NCBI RefSeq assembly: GCF_949628265.1
Contig: NC_088786.1
Location: 4,712,001 to 4,776,000 of the forward strand
DNA length: 64,000 bases
Direction of reading: 5' to 3'
DNA from: Cloeon dipterum
Lineage: Eukaryota > Arthropoda > Insecta > Ephemeroptera > Baetidae
The position numbers were made by a program, and so were the translations under genes. Under the pieces are notes generated by a model. The model searched no databases, was not told where the DNA came from, and worked only from the letters and a program-made list of their open reading frames with translations. Below, piece after piece: positions 26,190-40,500 of the stretch (position 1 is the stretch's first letter; each line of letters starts with the position of its first letter).

Positions 26190-29100
26190 TTAGAAGTCGT
26201 CAAGATCAAGGTCTTCAACAATGTCTGCAGTATCCTCCTCCTCATCCTCGAATTCTCTAGTCTTTGCTTTTTTAGCAGGTTGTTTATTTGCTGCTTTCTT
26301 CTTTCTCTTCTTCGGCTTCTCCTCTACCTCAGCAGCTTCCTCGTCAGAGCTGACGCCCCTATGAATAGTTAGCAGTAATTAATATTTAGAAAAAATCAAA
26401 GATTTGGAGCATTACTTCAAGATATTTGTGTCAGAGTCCTCATCATCAGAAGGAAATAGTTCTGCTGGGCCTTCGCTGATTGCCTTTTTGGCATGCTTCT
26501 TGATTTTGGGCACCATTTCTTCAGTGAACTGAAAATTTCATCGGTGAGATAGTCTTTTAGTATAACAGAATTAATATTTACCTCGTGTTTTTGTCGTATA
26601 ACTTTCCGTTCCTCATTGGCTGATCGCCAATTCTGATAGAAAGTGTCCATAGGTGACACTGTTTCAACAAAAATTAATTCACATTTTATCATCTCAAGAA
26701 CAAACGACAAACCTTTGCTCCTAACGAAAGCGTCAAAGGCATCTAAATCAGTTTCCTTGGTCAAGTTGACATTCCTGGTTTTTCTAGCCTCCTCAATAAA
26801 CTTGGAATTCTCTTGGATTTTGTCCAGAAGGCTCTTCATCTTCTTCACGTGCTCAGCAACTTTGCAATTTTTAATGAAATTCATCACCTACAAAAATATA
26901 TTGAAAGTTCAGACCGTTTTGCAGCAGATAGAATCTAACCTGGCTTGTCAAGGGAATGACAAGATCTGGAAATGCGATCGAGTAACTCTGAGATGCCAGA
27001 TACTCAAGCGCAATTGAGTAGATTTGCTCAATGATCGTATCTTTGAAAGCTTTCTCCAACTGCTGGTGCTTATTCACCCTCAAGATGCAGGCGAACGACA
27101 GCGGCTTCATGCTCAAATGTTTGTGCTTTCTGTTGAAGTCATATGAATCAAGCACATCAAAGAGAAGCGGAAGGACTGGAATGAACGTCGAGCTGCCGCG
27201 ACTGATGAAAGTCAGCATCCTCGCGCAATGGAACCGCATAGGGTAGTATTGCGGCGAGGAGAACAGCTGCACGATGCCAATGGCCAACTGGAAAGAGCGT
27301 AATACGCATTTAATCAACATTCATAAACTTTTGCTGTGAAACAAACCTCAACAACTGGGTAGAGAAGCATTCTCAATGGCGAAGACTTCGTGGTGCGAGC
27401 CAAGAGGGCGCACCACAATTGTAGAGAACTCACATACTGCCAGTTGCAGACAGTTTGCAGCGTTTCCTGTCAAAATTCACAAAGTTAAACATGAAAAGAT
27501 TATCTTTGAAAAGAAACGTGTCTACTGCAGTTAGTGGAGACTCGATCAAGATAAGCTAAGGCATTTTCCAAGGCAATGTGAGATAGTTTATCATTTCGGA
27601 GATGGCAAAGGGCGGTTAATTTAGTGGCTTGAAATCAGGGTTCGTAAAAAAACCATTTATCCTGAACAAACTCAATGTATTGCAATATAAAACTTTTTTG
27701 CGGGGTTTTCTGCAAATTTCGCGCATTTTACCGAATCATCCAGCTATATGGAAGATAAAAAATTGTCACCAAAAATAGGGGTTTTTACAAAATCGGTATA
27801 AAAGCCAAAAGTTTTAACACTCCCAAAATTTCTGACACGAAATGTAACCTTTTCGGGTATAAATGTGGAAAAAACCAAAACTGGTGGATTTTTCCAGCTG
27901 GTTTGTTGCGAAAAAAACCAGTGGTGAATTTTTGTGAATTGCAAAATTGGCGAACCCTGCTTGAGATGCTCAAAGAGCTCAATAGACTGGGAGGAGGCAC
28001 CACTTGTTGGGTTTCCGCACTTTTCCAGCAGCTTTAGGAACAAATATCTGGCGTTTCAATGAAAGGGAGGGGAAAAAATGGACAAAGTAACCTCCGCAGG
28101 CACTTGGGCCCATGTTATCTGCTTGGCAGTGTTCTTAGAACCCTGTGAGCTAGCCTAGAGGAAGTGCTGAGCACAGGTTCAAGAAAAAAAAATGCAATTT
28201 TTACCTTTTTGTGTACCCTGACGGCAGTCCTGAGGTGAATGGCCAACTGCCTGATGTACAAGAAAGCCAGTTGGTATGCAGCTGCTTCATCAACATAGAA
28301 GAGCTCCACGAGAGAAATCCTCATAAAACTGACGTTTGCAAGCACGCTGGGTGAGAGGAAGCGCGTGTTTCGGACATAAGTCGCATACATCACCTGTTAT
28401 TTTAAAGAATAAGTGAGCAAGATCATTTGAGCAAACAATGGAGAGGATAGATCTACCTTCAGAACCATTTCAAGCATTTGGTTTTGCTTATTGCAAGCGA
28501 AGCGTGCCAAGCACAAAAAGGCGAGGATGCGAATTGGCTGGCTTAGTCCTTGAGACCAAAATTTGACGAGCAATTTCAGAGCAGTTTTGCACATTTTTGG
28601 GAAGCACACCACAAACAGTGACATTTGGTGGAAATGCTTCAGCATCACTGTTTGCACTTCTTCAGACGATACCAACTCTAAATACTGTGAGGAAGAGAAT
28701 AAATCGTTTAAATTTGTATTGACACCATCAATTATTGGAAGAAAGAAAAAATTAAGAAATATGCGTACTTGTAGCAATGTAGCCAGGTACAGTTTGATGT
28801 GCTGGCGTGCTTTTTTCCATCGTTTGCTTTTCATAGGTTGCGCTATGGAAAGATTCCCAGGCATTTTCAATATTTTCTTCAACGCAGGAAACATGTAAGA
28901 GAGGCAAGCTTGCATCAGGGTGTTGAAATCTGCACATTTAATAACAAGTGAGCAAAAAAGCTAGGACATTGTTAACAAACACTCACGTCCAGCCCCTACA
29001 AAGTGATATTTCAAGTTGCTTGTGTCTTCCTCGTCCTTGCCATGCAGCTGGACAATGGCGCACTGAAATGCCTTGACCACCTCAGCAACAACTTCTAAGG

Positions 29101-29931
29101 AGCCTTCGGATTTTAAATTTTCGCCCCACTCCTCAATCATAGCTTTGGTTATTTTAATTTGGTTGCCAGTGTACTCTTCTTCCCTTTCATTGTCACTCTC
29201 ATCACTGTCTTCCTAAAATTAAATCCTTAATTAAACGAGATGACATTTTGAGGCTGAAAACTTACTTGTAGGGTCTCAGGTGGCTTGTGGAACTTGTCAC
29301 CATCATCACCAGCTTCTGAGTCAGAGTCGGACGCATCAAAATTGAGCAAATCTTTGTCGTTCTCGAGCAAAAACTTGTAGAAGCCAGGGTCTGTATCCTT
29401 TAAACGGTTCAAAGCATCTTTGTGCTGTTTAGACGTTCCAATATCGTTTTTAGATTTCCCTGGTTCATCTTCAGTCTGAATTGGCAGAAAATAAGTTTTA
29501 AATGTTTAGAGTATGGAAGCAGAAGTTTTTACCTCCTCCTCATCGCTAGCATTAGCGTCACTCTCTTCAGCTTCAGCATTTTCCTCGTCAACATCGTCCG
29601 CCTCCTCTTCCTCAACAGCTTCCTCTTCGTTGTCACCGTCCTCAGCTTCTTGATCAGAACCAAATTCAATTTCTTCAGCTTCGTCGTCAAACTCAGAATC
29701 TTCCAAGTCTGAGAGCTCAGAATCTGAATCATCTACCGCACTACCAGCGGTTATCATTTGTTTAATTTTCATCTCGTCAGCTTTGCTCAAAGCTGGAGCC
29801 TGCTGCTTGTTTTTTGCTGAAATATAAATCGCATGCATTTGTCAGTATCCTATAAACAGAAAATAAAAAGGAACTCAAAGGAACTAAAATATGCATCACA
29901 ACAAAGATTTCTAATTACCTTTCTTCCCCAT
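26190..29931 (-). CDS. NOC2: Nucleolar complex protein 2 (NOC2L/Noc2p homologue)
   Basis: About 11-13 exons on the minus strand, from MGKKG (tiny first exon 29919-29931) to the acidic end IVEDLDLDDF at 26190. The N-terminal region is strongly acidic (exon about 29533-29816, repeated D/E/S). The Noc2 domain is clear: MNRLKDTDPGFYKFLLEND, FNTLMQACLSYMFPALKKIL, FWSQGLSQPIRILAFLCLAR, MYATYVRNTRFLSPSVLANV followed by VELFYVDEAAAYQLAFLYIR, CNWQYVSSLQLWCALLARTT, YYPMRFHCARML, and MKPLSFACILRVNKHQQLEK. A Lys-rich tail (KKRKKKAANKQ type) follows near 26290. Noc2 pairs with Noc1 and Noc3 to mature and export pre-60S ribosomal subunits in the nucleolus; NOC2L in vertebrates also binds histones and p53. 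One intron holds a hAT-type element (27636-27959) and a neighbouring one a repeat R1 fragment. Confidence 0.93.
27636..27959. mobile_element. Non-autonomous hAT-type element (324 bp) in a NOC2 intron
   Basis: Starts CAGGGTTCG and ends CGAACCCTG, a perfect 9-bp terminal inverted repeat. Flanked by CTTGAAAT (27628-27635) and CTTGAGAT (27960-27967), an 8-bp target duplication with one change. The interior is rich in AAAACCAG/CTGGTTTT motifs and has no open transposase frame. Confidence 0.85.
28088..28186 (-). repeat. Interspersed repeat family R1, partial copy 4
   Basis: On the minus strand it carries GTGCTGAGC..., an AGCTCACAGGGTTCTAAGAA-like middle and GGCCCAAGTGCCTGCGGAGG, matching the palindromic head of R1 copy 2. 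Only about the first 100 bp of the repeat are present, in a NOC2 intron. Confidence 0.5.
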
Positions 29932-31268
29932 ATTATTATCAGTTTCTTTAATATTTTACTGAGCACGCTGTAGCTAGCACGTGGAACTGCGTCTGCGAGC
30001 CGGCTGATAATGTTAGAAAACAAAACAAAACAGCATGGAAACGGGAGTGGTGAGAAGCATGTCCTTTACATGATCCGTCATCTAGATGGCGTTGCTATCA
30101 CTTTGAACTTTTGAAGCGCGCCAAATTGATGATCAGCAGTATTACACATTGTGACGAGACGTGAAATCTAGCAAATGAAAATAAGTATAATATCCTTGAC
30201 AAATTTAATGATAATTTCGACATTTTTTGGAAACAGCGTGGAAAAGCTAAAATTTTTCCTCGATATAATTATCGATGATTCGCATTTTACTAATTGTGAA
30301 TAATAAAAAAATGACTTTATTAAAAAAACTGTTAAGTATTAGCCGCAAAATACGTTTTAATTAATACCAAAGAAAAAACGAATGAATACACCAGATATTT
30401 TGCTTTTAATGTTCATGTAAAATTTATTAATTGCTGAGAAGTACATGTTATTACAAAATCACCGACTATTAGTATTACGCCGCGCCTCAGTCAAATAACA
30501 ATATATTATATTTTATCCATTTCATCACCAATTTAAATACATAAAAGCATTTTTACCAATTTCGCGATATATAGAGGCGCTACCAATTTTTACCAAATTT
30601 ATCAGCAACAAAATCACGAAATTTACACAGTTTACTTTGACTTGTTTACATTTCACCATTTTCAGGGATCTCGTTCTTGTTACCCTATTTTACAGTTCAA
30701 TTGTTAATGAAAATCCATACCCACAGTTATAGGACTAGTAAAACCTTTCGACTGAGGGGATGAAGCTTATTTAAGGCATTTTCAATTTTGGACTCATTGG
30801 CTTTATTGCCTTCTCGTGCAGACAATCAATTGGACCGGATATGCCTGCGCAAGAAGCCAAAACACCACCGTTTTTTCACATCTCTGGCCAATGTTTGAAA
30901 GCAGCGGTTTTACATTTGATTATTTTAGTGTATAGATCTTTTTACTTGATTAGAAGCAACATTCCCTATGAAAATCAGACATGAAAATTGTTCTGATACG
31001 TTTAAAAATATATCCATAAAAATTAACATCTTGATAGAAATTCGAAAAACAACAGAAATGAAATTATTTGTTTAACATAATATGTCAGGCAAGTGTTTTG
31101 TTCATCCTGGTCTGTAACACTTTAGTTTGTTCCTTTATTACATAAATTTTTGGACAAATTCGGCAAATCAATCAGCGGCGGGGAGAAAGTTACAATGTGT
31201 TTTTTTATATCTTTTAGCAAGATTGGTTGACTAAATGCAAATGTTGGATTGGCAGTTTGTTCTCCCAT
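29932..31268. other. NOC2 upstream region and nesprin 3' UTR
   Basis: About 1.3 kb between the NOC2 start and the nesprin stop, both on the minus strand. It should hold the NOC2 promoter and the nesprin 3' UTR. No gene or repeat recognised. Confidence 0.5.
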
Positions 31269-31503
31269 TCAGATAGGAGGTGGACCATTAGGGTATCTCA
31301 GCATTGGCTCCAAGCTGCGGGCGAACGAGTTGGCCATGGTGCAAGAAAAGTCCTCTTGCGACGACGGTACCAACGCTGCCACCCCCAGCAGAAGCAACAT
31401 CAGCGCCTGGATGGGCAGTGACGCGCGAACGACGCGGCCCAGGAACTGGCAGCTGCGGCTCAGCACCGTTGTGTCCACTTCATCGCCGCTTTCGCCAGCT
31501 CTG
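31269..31503 (-). other. Msp300: KASH-domain terminal exon of the nesprin
   Basis: Encodes ...[18 protein letters not shown], one hydrophobic helix ([13 protein letters not shown]), the luminal [20 protein letters not shown] and the end [11 protein letters not shown], stop at 31269. The cysteine after DFS is at the position that forms a disulfide with SUN in human nesprins. The C-terminal residue is Ile, where human nesprin-1 and -2 have Thr. The exon joins the previous one (about 32146-32205) in phase 2. Confidence 0.95.
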
Positions 31504-34500
31504 CTGAAATTGGTATTTTAGTTTAAAACGCAGTTTAAATTTAAAATGGCTTTCCAGACATATAAAAAACAATTCATAATAAAGGATTTAAAGGAAAATA
31601 ATTCCAAATTTTCTGTTATTCTATTTTATGATTGAAAAGTTTTATGGTATTGCTGATATTTTATGTTTTACTATTTATGTGAATTTAATCTAAGACTTAA
31701 ACTGAGAAAAAACCAGCAAAATAAAAGTTTTTAATATTAAACTAATATATGCCGCGCATAATCAAATTCGTCTTGAACTATAAGGTAACACAGATGAAAA
31801 AAATTCTGAAAAATCCTGGAATGACTAATTCAATTTATTCAGTTGTCAGTTTTTAGAACTCTTTGTTGTTTCCCAGTCTAGTAGTATATTGACTAATAAA
31901 TGCGCTTGTGATTATTTATTTTTACTAAGGACATTCTTAAAACTTATCTCTTACAGTTCTATTGGAATCTGAAATTCTATGAAAATAATTATAAGAAGAA
32001 AACTAGATATGAAGATTAATTAACGATCGAATTGCATTAAATAATATGTTTTAATGTAAAATAATAATGCGAAAATGAATATACATTGAGTGAGAAGTGA
32101 CTGTGAGAATTGGTGAAAATCAAAAGAAACAAGCATAAATATTTACTTGAGACGCAGCTCGTCTGCACTTGCTGACAGTCTGGAAGCACCTGCTTGGTCC
32201 ACAAGCTGTGGGAGAAACGAAAATCTTCGTTCAGGAGTGTGCACTCACGACAATACATGTATTTAAGATAAAAATTTAGAAGCATGCTACCAATCGGTCT
32301 GATTATTTATTTTGTATTTTCCAAAGTACTGGTGCTCTGAAGTGTTTCAAAAAGCCGGAATGCGAGAGAAACGGTACTCACGGGGGGTAAGTTGTAAAGG
32401 GAAGTGGAATCGAAATGGGAAGGTCGAATTGTGCTGAACTCGGAAGGATCACGTCCCAACACGGCGCCCAGCTTGACGATGTAAACACCGCACAGGCGAC
32501 GTAGGGACTGCAGCCGCAGACGGAGGTCGGTGAGCCGACTCCACGTGTTTGAGCCCCTGGGGGCCTCGCAGTGGCGCAGCAATTGCTCTGCCGCCTCTTG
32601 CAGGGAAATTACTCTCGGCTCACACCGCTCCAGCTCGCATTTCAGCTCCTATTACAAAGACAAAAAAGTTATGCTCAGTGAATATGTAGCATAATTTTTT
32701 TATATTAAATCGAGGCTGTCATGCATGCCTTTATATGTGAACCATGAATTATCAAATAAATATCTGATTGATTTCCAATACACCCCAGTAAAGACGTCAA
32801 AAATGCTTACCCTAAATTTGTCGAATTTGTTCTCAATAACTGATATATCTTCGGTCAAGTCGATTGGTTCGGTTTGTCGTATGCAGTTTTCGGTTCTTTT
32901 GATCCACGTGTTGAGCTCGTCAATGGTGTTGTGGAATTCGCGGCTCTTTTATTCGAAACAAACAGCGTTATTTGAGTTGCCTACATTAAATTTGGTTATC
33001 AAACCTCTAGAAGGGTAGTCTGCAGTTGTGTCTGCCAGTTGGCAGCTCTTTGGCACACGGCTTCCCATCTAGAATTCATGCTTTTCAGACGCGCCCTCAG
33101 TGACTCCGCTTTGCCTTTGTCTTCCGTGTTGTCCGCTAAATGCGAGCCCACGATGTTCAGGGACACGACAATGCTTTTGTGGCTGTCGAGATCAAGGAGG
33201 AACTCCTGCGGACACAAAATTAGATTTTTTCCAACGATTGACCAACTCGCAACAAACCCTGTTGTCTTGAATGACATCCTCCAGCTGTTCTATGTTGGTC
33301 GGTGGCGTTTTCTGGCCGCTCTGGGTGCCTTCAGCGTACTGCAACCACTTTTCCAGTCTCCAAATATCGTTGTCGAGCTGCTGCCAGTTTTTGTTGGTGC
33401 ACAGCGGACATGTCAGTTTTGCTTTGCCACTGTGGAGAGAAGCTTAGATTTAAATATCGTTCATATACTAAGTAAGTCTAATGAATATACTATAAACTGT
33501 CTAGAGTCATTAGTCAAAACTAAACAGTGACAGCGGATTAGACCAAAAAGTGAGCAACCATTTATGATTTTTCAAATTATTTTACTCAACTGTTCACATA
33601 GAACGGCAAAAGCTTCGTCGTGCGTCGACCTGTAATAACAGACAAGGATAAAACAGGTTAGCACTCTGGCAGAGCAAAACCACACACAAAAAAACGTCTC
33701 GGCTTGCGCGCTCTTAGTGGGCTGGGATTATTTAGGAAGGACATGCAAATTTAATACTCCTATATACTCTATAATGGACTGCGCGGTTTTATGAGATAGC
33801 ACTAGCAGTACATAATTTACTTTTCAGTTAAAACACACATGCGAACTAAAAATTATATCCTACCTGACATCTCTGAAGTGCTTCTCCCGATTGTGGGCAT
33901 CGGAGAGTAGCTTGTTGAATCGCTCCATCAAATACTGAATTTCGGTTTGTTTTTCCAGTTCCAAGCTAGCCTGATCTTGTTCCGAGAGGATAGAGCTCAA
34001 GTGCTTTACAAAATCAATGGACGACTGGCACATTCCGATAAGACGGACCTGTGAAAAATAAATAAATAAGTTAAAAAGGCAATATTTTTTTAAAATAAAA
34101 TGAAAATAATATGAGTTTAAATTATTTACTATTGGATATGAAAACAATTCTGTTTTCAGAAGAGAATAAATAATTTATTTCTCAAAAGAATAAAATTAAA
34201 TAGATAACAAGAGCAGCTGAGACTTAAAAAATTCAGAACATGTTATTTTTTTCTTTGTAATCAAACAAAAAAATTTTAATGAACTTATGTATTAAGCTAA
34301 ATATACCTACAATGATTAGATTAAATTATAAAATAACATTATAAATTACAATAATAAATTATGCAACCCGCTGAAAAGAAACGCACGGCGGCACAGCATT
34401 CCAACATTAAAGGCGCAAATCAGTGTATAAAACGCATGAAAAAGGGAAAAAAGGAAATAAAGTAGCTCTGTTCTTGTCGCGGATAAGCTGATATTAATTT

Positions 34501-37500
34501 AAACATGAGTAAATTTGAATGAGATACAAACATGCCATGCAATTATTAGTGCAGAAATATTTTAATCGCTGCTAAATTTCCGACTTACCAAATTATTGGC
34601 AGCAATGGTGGCTTCCGCGATTTGCGGGGTGGAGCATTCGATGGCGTTCTGCAACGCGTCCAGGTGGTCTGCGCACTCTTTCAGCGCCGAGTCGAGCTCC
34701 AACTGATAGCCCTCTTTAGAGGTCAGTCTCATCAACGGTGGTAGGGTATCAACTTGCACAGCCTGATCAGTCTCAAACTCCAGAGTGGACACCTGGATGC
34801 TTTCGTTGACCAGGGTCAGAGGTTCTGGTTTCTGCTCGGCAGCTGCCTGTTGTTGTTGTTCGGCACGCTGCTTCTTTTTGCTCTTCTTGGAAGGTTTTTC
34901 TTTAACTGCTTGAAGAGTAGCTCGGAATTCACCGATGCGCTTCTGTATCGAGCTCCAGAGATCCTGGTACTCGTCAATCATAGATTGGATGGAGGAGAAG
35001 TCATCACCCTCCATGGATTGCATCACAGCTAGGCCAAGTTTGTCTGCGTTCTCGAAAGTTTCGTTGTGCGAGTCCAGTTCTGCTTCAAGGGCCTGCAGTG
35101 CTTTAAGAGTTTGTTGGGGCGGTTCGTTTTCAGACTTAAGATGTTGCAGCTGTGTCAACTTGACGTCGATGGTTGTCAGAGCCATGACAGCATTGTTGTG
35201 CGCCGTGATGAACTGGCTATTGTGCTGCTGAAGATTCCTCAGCTTTGACAGCAACAGAGAGGCGATTTGGGGCAGTCTGATCCAGCGCGCCAGAGACTGT
35301 CTCATGGTCGCCGTGATTTCGCACAGGTTGTCGAAGGACCCGCTGCTCTCCATTACCATCTTTGAGTACTGCTGCTCAAGCTGCTGAAGGGTGGAGTTCC
35401 TGGCGGCCACTTGCTCCAGCAAATCCTCCACCTGGCCCACCAACGGCTGCACCTCCTCCTTTGGCACTCCCTTGCTGTTCTCTTCAATTTGCGTGAGAAC
35501 CGATTCCTGGGTGTTCAACCACTCCTCCTGTTCACTGCACAGCCGTTCCAACTCCTGCAGATGCACCCACACAGAGCTGATCTTTCGCTTTCGTTCCTCT
35601 GCCAGGTCGCAAACGTTTGCCCACCGCTTCTCCAGAGAGTCCACAGCCAGCTGCAGAGGGTTTGTATCGATTAGCATCTTGTTCGAGTCGCAGTCTACCA
35701 TGAACATTTCAAATAAGTTGAGGGTGGATGCCAGGTTGCTGCTCTGCTTTTCTATACTCTTTTTAATTTCCTGCAACATAATTTTTAAATTTTAACTGTC
35801 AAATTTTCTTTTTTTTATAATAAATTCACAATATACGTGAGATTTGAAATTTTTAATCATAACTACCAAAGAGTTTTTAAACCAATTTACCTCCGCCTCT
35901 TTGAGCTTTTCTTTGATGTCCTCCTCCCTGGTAGATCTGAACACCAGTGGAGTGAGTAATTTCGCCTCCATGTTGTACAACCAAGTTCGCAGATCTGATA
36001 TTTGAGACTCGAGCTGAGTGAACGTTTGCTGGATACTGCTCAGTTTGCTCGATTTTGTTTTGCGCGCCAACTGCATTTGGTTCCAGGCGTCCTGCACCTG
36101 CTGAATTTGCTCAGCAGTTTTTGATCGCCGATCCTCATCGTTTTCTGCCACTAGCAAATCGGCGCCAGTCGAGTTCAGCCATTTCAGTTCCCTCTCTTTC
36201 AGCGTGATTTCACTCTCCATCTCCCGCTCCATGTGGTTTGTATCTTCCATCAGACTGTTGGGATAAACGCTCCTAGTTAGCTTAACTCTTGAGTCAATGT
36301 CTTCTACCCATGTGAGGAACCTCTCTTGCCTGCAATTTAAACACAGTAAATTTTAGTTGATCAAGTTGTAATTTTACAAATACCTAGCATCGAAAACATT
36401 TTTCAAAGCCAATTTTTCTTCTAGGTGATGGATCAGCAATGCTATCTGGTGGTCCAAGTCTCCGTGCTGTTGCCAGAGCAACCACATTCGCTGGTTCAAT
36501 TTCTTTGCATCGGCAGGGCTGACGCATTCCTTCAGCTGTTCATGAACCACATTCAGCTCTTCCAAGCTAGGAATCAATTCGGTCAGTGCTGTTCGTTGCG
36601 CCTGCGGAGAGAAATGAATAAAAATAATTTGCTATCATTTATAATTCTCACCCGAAGTGAATCGATCGTTGCCATAATTTCTGTATTGGATGTAGGACAT
36701 GATCTACAAGTGATGGACTTGATGTCGTTTAATTTGCTCTGAATCACATTAGCTTGCAGCTCAAAATTCGTGTGCAGATCAAGCACCCTGAGCAGGAAGT
36801 CCCTCCAGGTCTCAAGACCAGCCTGCAGGTTATTAATGCGCTGGGTGATGGCGGCGTGCTCCATCTGGATGGAGGCTGCCAATGTCTGGTCGGAGAACTT
36901 CAACAACTGCAACTGCTGGTGCTTTAGGTTGTCCAGCTGAGACTGTCCTTCAGCGATCTTGTCCAGCAGGTTTCTGATTAAGTTGAGCACCTTGGGCACC
37001 AACTGAATGTGGACGTATTGCAGCTGCAATTGGTACCGCTCTTTCTCCATGTCTTTCAGCCAAGCCAGCAAAGTTGTTTGGTCCGTCCTATACTTGTCCC
37101 AGGCTGATATACGACTTTTGACCTGGGAATGTCTTTCCATTATCCTGGACAGGGTCTCGTTGTGCTGGTTGGTGAGTGAGCTGAATTGTCCTGCGAGGTT
37201 TTTATCTAAGTCGTTCGAGTTGTCGTTTGCGGCTTCGACTTGCTTCGATTGCAACAATGTGTGTTGACTAGAAAGAAGATTTTGATGCACCTAGAGAGAA
37301 GGTTGAGTTTTTTTTATTGAAAACGGACAAAATTAATTGTATGCAGAGTAGTTAAGGACACTGTAGTCTAAACCAACCTCACAAAGATGCTGATGTTCTG
37401 TTAGGCTATGGTAGTCTTCAGGAATGGATGTGGACAAAAAGGACTGAACGTGTTGCAGATATTCTTGCCACAAGCGCAAAGCCTCCGCGCCATCTTGGCT

Positions 37501-40500
37501 ACGGACAAGACGAGCAGACAGGCGGTGGTATTGTTGGAATGTTTCTCGGAACACTTGTTGCCAAAGCTTTGCAAACAAATCAAAAAGTACATATAGAGTT
37601 AAAACTGCTCTAAAATGGCATATCATGTCAGTAACAAAAATTATTTATAACGCAAAATTTCCAGCCTCTAAAATGTACAGCTCAAGTTTTATAATACCTG
37701 TAGGATTTCAACGATGCATAAATTATTTTCTGGTTCGGTGGCGGCAGGACTGTATTCAACAGATTTTTCTCGTATCGCTTGAATCTGGCACTCAGCTTTG
37801 CCCAAAGACAAGAGGTGTGACCTCAAAGATTCTAGTTGTTTTTCGGCGTCCTTCATGTTTAAGTCCTCAACAACCGAGAGTGACTAAAAAAGAAAAAAAT
37901 TGGTTATTTTTGCTAGCAAAGGCATGAGTTACGTTCTTACAAAAAGTGTCGAAATCCAATTTCGCTGCAAATTATTTTACATTTACTGCGTGTCATATGT
38001 GCGTACGTTTAAAAAAATTATTTGCAAACACATGAAAAAAAACATCTCAAACTAACTAAATAATAACTTTCTACATTTCAAATTAAGGTAGTTGAGCTAT
38101 TTCTTTTACTAAAGCGTGCTCTAATAGTGAATTTGTTTAAAATTTCCTCTCTTTAAGAGACAAACACAAAGATGGAGTAAACAGGGCCTACCTCTTGGAC
38201 GTTGTCTAGGAAGTTCCTGGTGTTCTTGAGATCGTCACTGCACACTTCTCCCTCGATCGCGCGTTTTTCGGCGGCCTCAGCCAACTGGACGATGGCTGAA
38301 CGCACATTGCCGAGACGCTTGTTGAGCGTCTCTACGTCCTTGACCAGTGCCAGTCCTGCGGATGTCGAGTCCTCCAGTCCAAGCAGCTGTGTAATTTGCT
38401 CAGAAAGCCTCAGCAGCTCCTCGATGTCCTTCTCTTGCTCAGGCAACAATTCTTCGCACTGCTATGTGACAAAAGAGAAACGCCACATGAGCTCCAATCA
38501 AGGTACATACAAAATTTTCTTTTGCAATTTGGTTATTTAGGATTAAAACTCAAATTTGAAAACTTTCATGAATTTATAAAAAAAAATCAAGTTCAAAATT
38601 TGGCGGAAAAACGATAATCTTCGCAGCCCTACGTTTCCCTACGAAGTAATATCACTGCAGCGTCTTGGCCGTGGCAGACAAGATCACGATCAAGCTCAAA
38701 GCGCGAGGAAATTAGGAATAATCGTGGGAAAATCTTTTTTCACCTATATCGATCTGTAAATTCTCTGGGTGGGCTCAGCACCCACTTTGAAAAAAGTTGG
38801 CCGGGCGGGTGCTAGCACGCCAGAAAACACTGTTTAATTTCTATCCGCTTCTGTTCTACCTGGATGGTGTTGGCAAATTAGACGGGTGTGTGTTAAAACG
38901 GCTGGCGGAATCCAATGCAGTAGGGCAGGGGGTAAGAAGTTTGATTGTGTGAAGGGTCTTATCAAAAGTTTGATGAGCGCTGCTGGGGAGTAAACAACGG
39001 AAAATAGTTGCACACGCGATCTGCCGTGACAATTCAATACACACACACACACGTGTATTAGTTGCTTCTGACCGGTGGCAAAAAAGAATTTCCAGAGGCC
39101 CTTGAAACGCGAAATGCAGAATGTTCGTAAGAATCACGGAGATAGGAGCAATATTATTAATACCTCCATTAGACACTTCGCTTGTCGATGGATTTCGCGT
39201 GACGACCGATCGAAAGCTGACGGGCTGCCGCGAGGAAAAAATTCGTAAAATTTTAAGAGACACGCAACTTGGTGCGAAAATGAGACGAGGAGTTGACACA
39301 AACGAAGTTCCGTGCGAAATAAAAGTGCAAATACGGTGAGCTGCACGAGGCAAAAATAGCGGGACAGGAGGCGTTTGAAGAGAAATCTGTCATCTGGAAA
39401 GTAGTATTTGCAATGCTCACACACTTACTTAGTGCACAAGCAGAGCGAGGCGGAAAATGATATTATTACACAAGTGGAAAAGCAGCGAGGCCTAAAATCG
39501 AAAGTGATCTTCAAGCTTTATTGAGATACATTACTTATTGCAAAAGAGTAAGTTTTATAGTGCGTGTTTCATCATTTAATAAATTTAAATAAATATAAAA
39601 TTTTAAAATATTTAAGAAATTACAAGGTTTTTAACTAGATTTCCCACAAATTGGGACTGACAGTGAGATTAGCGACAATTTTTAGGAATTTAAGGTAACG
39701 AATTAGGACTGTATACTGACTATCTTACTTAGAAGGAAATGGCATTCAATATAATAAAGTTTTGAACGGTTTGTAGTGGCAAAAAAAGAACAAAACTATG
39801 CCTGGGCGTCATAATCAGTCGTCAGAATAAGGTATGGAACACGTAAAAACATTAAAAAAAGCGAGAAAATCCTACTATTAGGCAACATGATTTATATTTT
39901 GCAGCAAGGCCCCAACAACGCCCACCGCAAAATTTGCTTATTGACCCGTCACTCTGCCACGAATAAAATTTGCTTCGTTCGATTCATTCTTTGATTTCGA
40001 AGCTGTTATAGCTCTCAATTACTGCCACGAGGGCTTGACACGACATTTTGAGCACCAAAATAAGAGTGAAACAACTCGCTCCGTGACCTTCCACTTGAAA
40101 GAGCAAACAAAGAACAAAGTGTTCTACACCCACGGGGAATGAATTCAATTCCAAAAGTCACAAGGAAAGAAAGCCTAGGCCCTAATCCGAGTAGGGTCAG
40201 TGCGACACCAGAAGAAGAGATCACCTGACGAAGAGATGACGGATGCTGCGTGGTTTATCTGAGCCGGGGTAGACGGAAACTGTGGACAGATGTGCCGGCT
40301 GAGAGCGAATCGATATTCGTGCTGCTGCATTCAAGCCGGCGGCGCGACGAAATTGGGAAAGGTCGGGCTGAATGCGGATAACGCCGAGAATGCTGGTCGC
40401 CACGCACGGTTTCGGCGACGCAGGCAGAAGAGAAGTTTCGACGTGAGAACGAGACACTGGGTTTTCACACCACAGCCTCGCAAGTTACTGCAAAATGCGA

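Noticed and set aside
29529-29732. Basic open frame (Lys/Arg/Leu rich) within the NOC2 acidic exon
   Set aside because: Off-frame reading of the Asp/Glu repeat; the acidic frame fits Noc2 and joins its neighbours.
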